The notes under the pieces are model-generated. The model did no database searches. It saw nothing but the letters and a program-made list of their open reading frames with translations, and was not told where the DNA came from. The translations under genes and the position numbers were made by a program. This document shows, piece after piece, positions 51,900 through 56,661 of a stretch of 56,661 nucleotides of DNA (its first letter is position 1; each line of letters opens with the position of its first letter). Source of the DNA: Algoriphagus oliviformis (lineage in GTDB: Bacteria > Bacteroidota > Bacteroidia > Cytophagales > Cyclobacteriaceae); assembly GCF_017254915.1 (NCBI RefSeq), contig NZ_JAFKCT010000016.1:1-56661 (forward strand), given 5' to 3'.

Positions 51900-52098
51900 G
51901 TTATATTGGATTTAGGGTTAATTGTGCTTCGAATAATTTAAATATTTATTTCGTAAAAAATCAATTTTCAGAATAAAAACATTTTTTGCATATACAATTA
52001 CAGCACAAACTTCTATTAAATAAAGTATCTCCAAAAATGAATTATTTCTAAAACACTCGGCAAAACCTTAGTATTTTAACAATCAAAACAGATATACA

Positions 52099-53223
52099 AT
52101 GAAGGGTCTATCAAGAAGAGACTGGATCAAAACCACTTCCCTCGGAGGAGCCTTCGCACTTCTGGGCGGCAGCGGAATCGCCTCGTCTCTCAGTGCGGAA
52201 GAGGTCAGAAAATACAATCCAAGGCCTTTGGCGGGCCCGATACGGCTCGGGTCCAACGAAAATCCATACGGCCCATCCGAGGCAATGCGCCGGGCAATGA
52301 CGGCGGCCTTTGACAGCGGCTGTCGCTACCCCTGGAGCCAAAATGGCTCTTTGGCAAAAATGGTCGCCGAAAAAGAGGGAGTTCCCGAAGACCACATCGT
52401 ATTGGTGGCTGGCTCCATGGAGGGACTCAAGGTAGCCGGGATTACCTTTGGCCGAGGACGCGAGATCATCAGCTGCGCGCCGACCTTTCTCTCCATGATG
52501 GAATATGCCGAGCTCTGGGGCACGGAGATCAACTGGGTTCCGCTCGACAAAGACCTGGATTTTGACCTGGAGGAAATAGAAAAGCGGGTCAGTCACGAGA
52601 CCGGCCTCGTCTTCCTCTGCAACCCCAACAATCCCACAGGAAAGCTCCTGCCTGCCGATCGGGTGATGGACTTCTGCGAAACTGTAAGCCGGCGAACGGT
52701 CGTATTCAGCGACGAGGCCTACTATGACTACATCACCGTCCCCAACTATCCCAGCATGGTAGAGCTGGTCAAGAAGGGGAAGGACGTGGTGGTCTCCCGC
52801 ACGCTGTCCAAGGTATATGGGCTGGCTGGGATCCGCATCGGATACCTGATCGCCCGGCCCGAGCTGGCGCAAAAGCTCCGCGACCGTGTCGTCGCCAACA
52901 CCAACATCATGGCCATAGAGGCTGGGAAAGCCGCCCTTGCCGACCAAGACTTTTACCGTTTTTCCCTCCAGAAAAACGCGGAAGCCAAAGCGATGATCAC
53001 CCAAACCCTGGACGAGCTGAAGCTTCCCTATCTCGAGTCCCACGCCAACTTCGTCTTTTTCCAAGCCGGAAGGGATATTTCCGAACTGGGCAAAACCATG
53101 GCAGAGATGGGCTTCATCATCGGCCGGCCTTTTCCTCCGCTGAATGACTGGTGCAGGATCTCTACCGGCACGATCGAGGAGATCACCCTTTACAACCAAG
53201 CCATCAAATCGGTATTGGGATGA
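52099..53223 (+). CDS. Tat-exported class II aminotransferase, HisC-like
   Basis: This is a 374-residue PLP enzyme of fold type I, close to histidinol-phosphate aminotransferases. Key residues are Lys238 in SRTLSKVYGLAG (Schiff base to PLP), NPNNPTG, FSDEAYYDYI, and GIRIGY with the phosphate-binding Arg. Unlike cytoplasmic HisC, it begins with a twin-arginine leader, LSRRDWIKTTSLGGAFALLG followed by a gap and cleavage near SSLSAEE, so the folded enzyme would be exported to the periplasm. No his genes are nearby. Its substrate is therefore uncertain. It shares four bases with the GNAT gene. Confidence 0.9.
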   Translation: MKGLSRRDWIKTTSLGGAFALLGGSGIASSLSAEEVRKYNPRPLAGPIRLGSNENPYGPSEAMRRAMTAAFDSGCRYPWSQNGSLAKMVAEKEGVPEDHIVLVAGSMEGLKVAGITFGRGREIISCAPTFLSMMEYAELWGTEINWVPLDKDLDFDLEEIEKRVSHETGLVFLCNPNNPTGKLLPADRVMDFCETVSRRTVVFSDEAYYDYITVPNYPSMVELVKKGKDVVVSRTLSKVYGLAGIRIGYLIARPELAQKLRDRVVANTNIMAIEAGKAALADQDFYRFSLQKNAEAKAMITQTLDELKLPYLESHANFVFFQAGRDISELGKTMAEMGFIIGRPFPPLNDWCRISTGTIEEITLYNQAIKSVLG

Positions 53224-53759
53224 GCTTGGACAGAAATCTGGTATTGCAGGACGGCAGGGTCTGCCTGCGCCCCATGAAAAGAGAGGATCTACCACTACTT
53301 CAGCCCCTTACCTCAGATCCCCAGATGTGGGTTTACTTCACCTACGACCTGAGCATTCCCAAGGAAATGGACAAATGGGCCCAGCCCCATTTTGATGGAG
53401 AGCGCCTCCAGTTCACCGTAATAGACCAGGAGAGCGGGAAGGTGGCGGGCGCCACTGCTTTTGGCAACTATTCCGCCAGGGACGAGCGCATCGAGATCGG
53501 CTGGACTTGGCTGGGAAAAGACTTCCGAGGCACCGGCATCAACCAGGCCATGAAAAAGCTTATGCTGGACTATTGCTTTGGCACCTTGAAACTCAAGCGC
53601 GTGGAAATCAAAACCGACGTCCTGAACATGCCTGCCCGCAAGGCTTTGCTGAAGCTCGGCGCTGTAGAAGAGGGCGTGCTTCGAAGCCACACCCTGCTCA
53701 CCAAAGGCCGACGAAGAGACACCATCTACTACAGCCTGCTCGAAGGCGAATGGCCATAG
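53220..53759 (+). CDS. GNAT-family N-acetyltransferase
   Basis: This is a 179-residue cytoplasmic acetyltransferase of the RimJ/RimL-like GNAT branch. The ATG at 53220 overlaps the aminotransferase stop codon (ATGA) and gives MSLDRNLVLQDGRVCLRPMK. Family segments are IEIGWTWLGKDFRGTGIN (acetyl-CoA pyrophosphate loop around residue 97), MLDYCFGTLKLKRVEIKTDV and NMPARKALLKLGAVEEG. The acceptor could be a protein N-terminus, a small amine or an antibiotic. Its coupling to an exported aminotransferase has no obvious biochemical meaning. Confidence 0.9.
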   Translation: MSLDRNLVLQDGRVCLRPMKREDLPLLQPLTSDPQMWVYFTYDLSIPKEMDKWAQPHFDGERLQFTVIDQESGKVAGATAFGNYSARDERIEIGWTWLGKDFRGTGINQAMKKLMLDYCFGTLKLKRVEIKTDVLNMPARKALLKLGAVEEGVLRSHTLLTKGRRRDTIYYSLLEGEWP

Positions 53760-53800
53760 AGACTTAAGCTAAGGACGCTGGCGGAATGAAATTTTAAGAC

Positions 53801-55159
53801 TCAGGTGCTAGAAAAAACCCGGATTTGCTCCGGGTCGAGCAGATGGATGTACTGTCTGAGTATGTAGAAGGTCTCCGGCACCCGAGGCACCACCTCGAGC
53901 TCCTCGGCGTTGGGAAAGTCCCCGCCCTTCAGGTACGCGTAGCGGCTGAGCATCCCGCCCTCAAAGTAGCAATAGGCTTTTTCCCCCTCCTCCCTGCCCG
54001 GCAGCGCGAGCATCAGGTCTTTCTTGGATTCGTGGATCAGTGTAAGGAACTCCTCCGCGCGGGCATTGTACGCGTCAGGCTTTTCTGTGGAATTGCAGGC
54101 ACCGCGGCAGCTTTCGTCCTGCACCACCTGACAGGTGACCTTTCTCAGGCCGCATAGTTTTTGGCAAAGCCCATAGGCTTCGATGCCGGATTTGAGAAAC
54201 TGCGTGGCCTCTTCGGAGGAAAAGAAGGTCTCCAGCGGCACGAGGTTTTTGGAGACTTTGGCCAGCTGAAAACGGCAATACCCTGAGCCGTCTTGATAGT
54301 GAAACAGTCCCCAAAGGGCCTTGGGCAGCTTCAAGGCCGAGTTGTAGGCCGGCCACAGGCGCTTGATCTCCAGCGTCTCCACAAGCAGGGCCATGACCTC
54401 CGATCCGGTCAGCTTCCACTGCAGGTCGCAGACTTCGGCTTTCAGCTGCTGCTTGAGCTGGGGCAAAACCCTTCCGGAAAAATGCCCCTTGAAGCGCTCG
54501 CGGATATTGATCGCCTTGCCCACGTAGACCACTTTGCCCTTTGCATTGAGCATGTAGTACACGCCGCAGGACTCGGGGATCTGCCGATAGCGGGATAGGG
54601 GAAAATTGGGAGGCAGGAAGGTCTCGCCGGAATTTCGCTTCAGGGAAGAAAAGACCAAGTCCTGGCTTTCCTTGATAATCCGATCGAAAAGAATGGCCGT
54701 GGCGCGGGCATCTCCCATAGCCCGGTGTCTAGCCAGGATGGGGATCTTTTGGCTTTCGCAAAGCCGCCCTAAACTGTAGGAGCGCAGGCCCGGAAAAGCC
54801 CTGCGGGAAAGCCTGACGGTGCACAGCTTCTGGGATTTGAATTCCCTTCCCGTCTTCAAAAAAGCCTCGCGGATAAAGCCATAGTCAAAGTTGACCGAGT
54901 GGGCGACGAAGACCCTGCCGTCCAAAAGCCCCCACAGCTCCTCCTCTATCTCCTGAAATGTCGGCGCATCGGCCACCATGGCATTGTCAATACCGGTGAG
55001 CCCAGTGATGTAGGCGGGAATGCTTTGTCCGGGATTGATCAGCGTCTGAAACTCGCGCACGATCTCCACCCCGTCGTGGATCAGCACGGCGATCTCGGTG
55101 ATCCCTCCCCCGGCGGCGGAGCCTCCGGTAGTTTCTATATCGACGATGGCAAATTCCAT
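53801..55159 (-). CDS. DnaQ-like exonuclease fused to GIY-YIG (UvrC-like) nuclease
   Basis: This is a 452-residue protein. I chose the ATG at 55159 (MEFAIVDIETTGGSAAGG) over one 39 bases upstream because the exonuclease core starts there. Residues 1-165 form a DEDDh 3'-5' exonuclease like the DNA polymerase III epsilon subunit (DIETTGG with Asp7 and Glu9; AHSVNFDYGF; HRAMGDARAT). Residues about 195-275 form a GIY-YIG domain (CGVYYMLNAKGKVVYVGKAI, NIRERFKGHF) as in UvrC/Cho. The C-terminal region has several Cys residues (LCQKLCGLRKVTC and a following CRGAC), similar to the Cys-rich part of Cho-type proteins. It probably acts in DNA repair. It converges on the GNAT gene. Confidence 0.9.
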   Translation of the reverse strand: MEFAIVDIETTGGSAAGGGITEIAVLIHDGVEIVREFQTLINPGQSIPAYITGLTGIDNAMVADAPTFQEIEEELWGLLDGRVFVAHSVNFDYGFIREAFLKTGREFKSQKLCTVRLSRRAFPGLRSYSLGRLCESQKIPILARHRAMGDARATAILFDRIIKESQDLVFSSLKRNSGETFLPPNFPLSRYRQIPESCGVYYMLNAKGKVVYVGKAINIRERFKGHFSGRVLPQLKQQLKAEVCDLQWKLTGSEVMALLVETLEIKRLWPAYNSALKLPKALWGLFHYQDGSGYCRFQLAKVSKNLVPLETFFSSEEATQFLKSGIEAYGLCQKLCGLRKVTCQVVQDESCRGACNSTEKPDAYNARAEEFLTLIHESKKDLMLALPGREEGEKAYCYFEGGMLSRYAYLKGGDFPNAEELEVVPRVPETFYILRQYIHLLDPEQIRVFSST

Positions 55160-55380
55160 TTTCTTCAGTCTAAAGGTAAGGCTATTGGCTGGCCTCACAG
55201 AATCCTCGACGCAAAATGACAGGAGAAGTCTGAGGTTCCCTATTCCGGAATCTGCAAAACGCCCCTTTCCATGAAATCGTTTGCGTAGTTTGTCGGCGAT
55301 CTTTTTCCAATCCTTGACGAATCAGGACAGCCCAATTCTCGATTTCGCTATTTTAGCCGACTCGGTAAAAATTTAAGATT

Positions 55381-56586
55381 TTGGAAAGAAGACAGTTTAT
55401 CAAGTCCGCCGGATTGGCGACTGCAGTTTTGGGAAGCTCGGGCCTGTGGAGCATTGCGAAGTCGGCCCAGCAAAAGTTCAAAGTGGGAATCATCGGTTTT
55501 GGCGACCGGGGATCGGGCATCTACAGCACCATCTCCAAGCTGGAGGACAAGTTTGAAGTCACCAGCATCTGCGACGAACTGGACTTCCGACTGGAAAACG
55601 CCAAAAAGGCCAGCTCCGGCAAATCCATTGTGTTCTACAAAGACTACCGAAAACTCCTCGAGGACAAAAGCCTGGACTTGGTCATCATCGCCACCCCGCT
55701 GTATCTCCACTACGAGCACGGCAAGGCGGTACTGGAAGCGGGCAAGCATCTTTTCCTCGAAAAGACCATGACCTTCCAAGTCGATCAGGCTTTGGACTTG
55801 GTCAACATCGCCCAGCGCTATCCCAAGCAAATCGTTCAGATCGGCCATCAGTACCGCTATTCCCCGCTGTATTTTAAGGTAAAAGACTACATCCAAAAAG
55901 GCTATCTGGGCAAGGTCACCTCCATCGACGCCCGCTGGGACCGCAACTGGAACTGGAGGCGACCTGTCCACGATCCGGCGCTGGAGCGCAAGATCAACTG
56001 GAGAATGTACAAGGACTACTCCGGCGGACTGGTTGCAGAGCTGCTTTCCCACCAGATGGACTTCATCCACTGGGCATTTGAGACCAGCCCGAGCACACTC
56101 TTCAGCACCGGCGGGATCGACGTCTATAAGGACGGCCGCGAGACGTTTGACAACGTGCAGCTCACCGTACGCTACGAGGAAGAAGGCATGGTTGGGAATT
56201 TCGGAGCTACCTGCGCCAACCAACATGAAGGGTATTCCTTCAAAATCAAGGGCTCGAAAGGCATGATCAACCTGCTGACCAACGAGGGGATGTTTTATCC
56301 CGAGCCCAAGACCCGCGAAGAGCTGGAAGTGGTGGACGGGGTGAGCGGAGCCACTCCCCTGATCTGGGCGAGCGACAAAAAAGGCATCAAACTCACCGAA
56401 GAGCCCACCAAAGACGGGACGATCTATGCCTTGGAGGCTTTCTACGAGTCCCTCACCAAGGCTACCCAACCGGAGTCCAACGTGAACACCGGCGGCAAAA
56501 CGGCCATCTCCGTTGCCTTGGCCAACGAGTCGCTCTACTCCGGCGAGATCAAAAGCTGGAAGCCCGAATACAACATCGGAGAATAG
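55381..56586 (+). CDS. Gfo/Idh/MocA-family oxidoreductase with Tat-like leader
   Basis: This 401-residue NAD(P)-binding protein begins at a TTG codon: no in-frame ATG precedes the leader MERRQFIKSAGLATAVLGSS, a twin-arginine-type signal with Arg-Arg at residues 3-4 and a hydrophobic stretch. The Rossmann motif GIIGFGDRGSGIY follows at about residue 40, then FLEKTMTF with the catalytic Lys (normally EKP), and GHQYRYSP, HQMDFIHWAFE downstream. Many Bacteroidota members are exported and act on sugars or glycosides. The Lys-Thr-Met in place of Lys-Pro is a slight variation. The substrate is unknown. A terminator follows. Confidence 0.88.
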   Translation: MERRQFIKSAGLATAVLGSSGLWSIAKSAQQKFKVGIIGFGDRGSGIYSTISKLEDKFEVTSICDELDFRLENAKKASSGKSIVFYKDYRKLLEDKSLDLVIIATPLYLHYEHGKAVLEAGKHLFLEKTMTFQVDQALDLVNIAQRYPKQIVQIGHQYRYSPLYFKVKDYIQKGYLGKVTSIDARWDRNWNWRRPVHDPALERKINWRMYKDYSGGLVAELLSHQMDFIHWAFETSPSTLFSTGGIDVYKDGRETFDNVQLTVRYEEEGMVGNFGATCANQHEGYSFKIKGSKGMINLLTNEGMFYPEPKTREELEVVDGVSGATPLIWASDKKGIKLTEEPTKDGTIYALEAFYESLTKATQPESNVNTGGKTAISVALANESLYSGEIKSWKPEYNIGE

Positions 56587-56607
56587 GAAACCAAAGTCAT
56601 AAAAGCG

Positions 56608-56638
56608 AATGCCCCGCGTCTTCACGCGGGGCATTTTC
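56608..56638 (+). terminator. Terminator after the Gfo/Idh/MocA gene
   Basis: A 12-bp stem AATGCCCCGCGT / ACGCGGGGCATT closes on a CTTC loop and is followed by TTCAT. The remaining bases to 56661 show no gene. Confidence 0.8.
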
Positions 56639-56661
56639 ATGTTCTACTACTTTGACTCGGA

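Noticed and set aside
1..56661. tRNA, rRNA, riboswitch or CRISPR loci
   Set aside because: I saw no clover-leaf sequences, rRNA words, known riboswitch cores or regularly spaced repeats; I cannot rule out a divergent small RNA.

Overview
The window looks like chromosomal DNA of a Bacteroidota bacterium, most likely a Cytophagales/Cyclobacteriaceae (Algoriphagus-like) species. This is inferred from several signs: AT-rich -7 boxes of the TAnnTTTG type, few Shine-Dalgarno sequences, lipoproteins with relaxed lipoboxes, a DUF4412-type protein, an ECF sigma/Spy-like operon, and family-typical protein sequences. About 43 protein genes are supported. I recognise no rRNA, tRNA, CRISPR array, prophage or complete insertion sequence.

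Layout. 0-7 kb: an AT-richer orphan lipoprotein bracketed by small palindromes, fmt, a DUF4412 protein, a folA-SDR-cinA operon and an orphan E2 acyltransferase. 7-11.6 kb (minus): an operon of OsmC, a small protein, a Cache-type lipoprotein and a hybrid histidine kinase. 11.8-15.1 kb (minus): the fused B12 mutase IcmF. 15.3-17.5 kb: a sugar porter overlapping a fructokinase-like gene. 17.7-20.7 kb: sixA (minus) and topA. 20.9-22.5 kb: an unusual alpha/beta-hydrolase / degenerate class III cyclase / AraC fusion.

23-35 kb is the most unusual stretch. A beta/gamma-crystallin protein with four intact calcium motifs is fused to what reads as an aerolysin-type pore-forming module. It is followed by a small lipoprotein and, on the minus strand, by two giant proteins (1804 and 1404 aa) in one apparent operon. 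Neither giant has a signal peptide or a domain I can name.

35-42.6 kb: feoA-feoB with a tiny Cys-containing membrane protein, a polysaccharide flippase, a double Usp protein, a three-gene ECF sigma operon with a repeated two-block promoter motif, and mscL. 42.7-47.2 kb: an S9 oligopeptidase whose 5' leader appears interrupted by a 182-bp MITE-like element, an mgsA-pfkA operon and a sirtuin. 47.5-56.6 kb: a serine hydrolase coupled to a YfcC-type carrier, an aldo/keto reductase, an exported protein of unknown role, a Tat-exported aminotransferase coupled to a GNAT enzyme, a DnaQ-UvrC-like nuclease fusion and a Gfo/Idh/MocA oxidoreductase with a Tat-like leader.

Most genes are ordinary housekeeping or metabolic genes. 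Intergenic gaps carry strong hairpin terminators and several families of small dispersed palindromes. All functions are read from sequence motifs by eye, and no database search was run.
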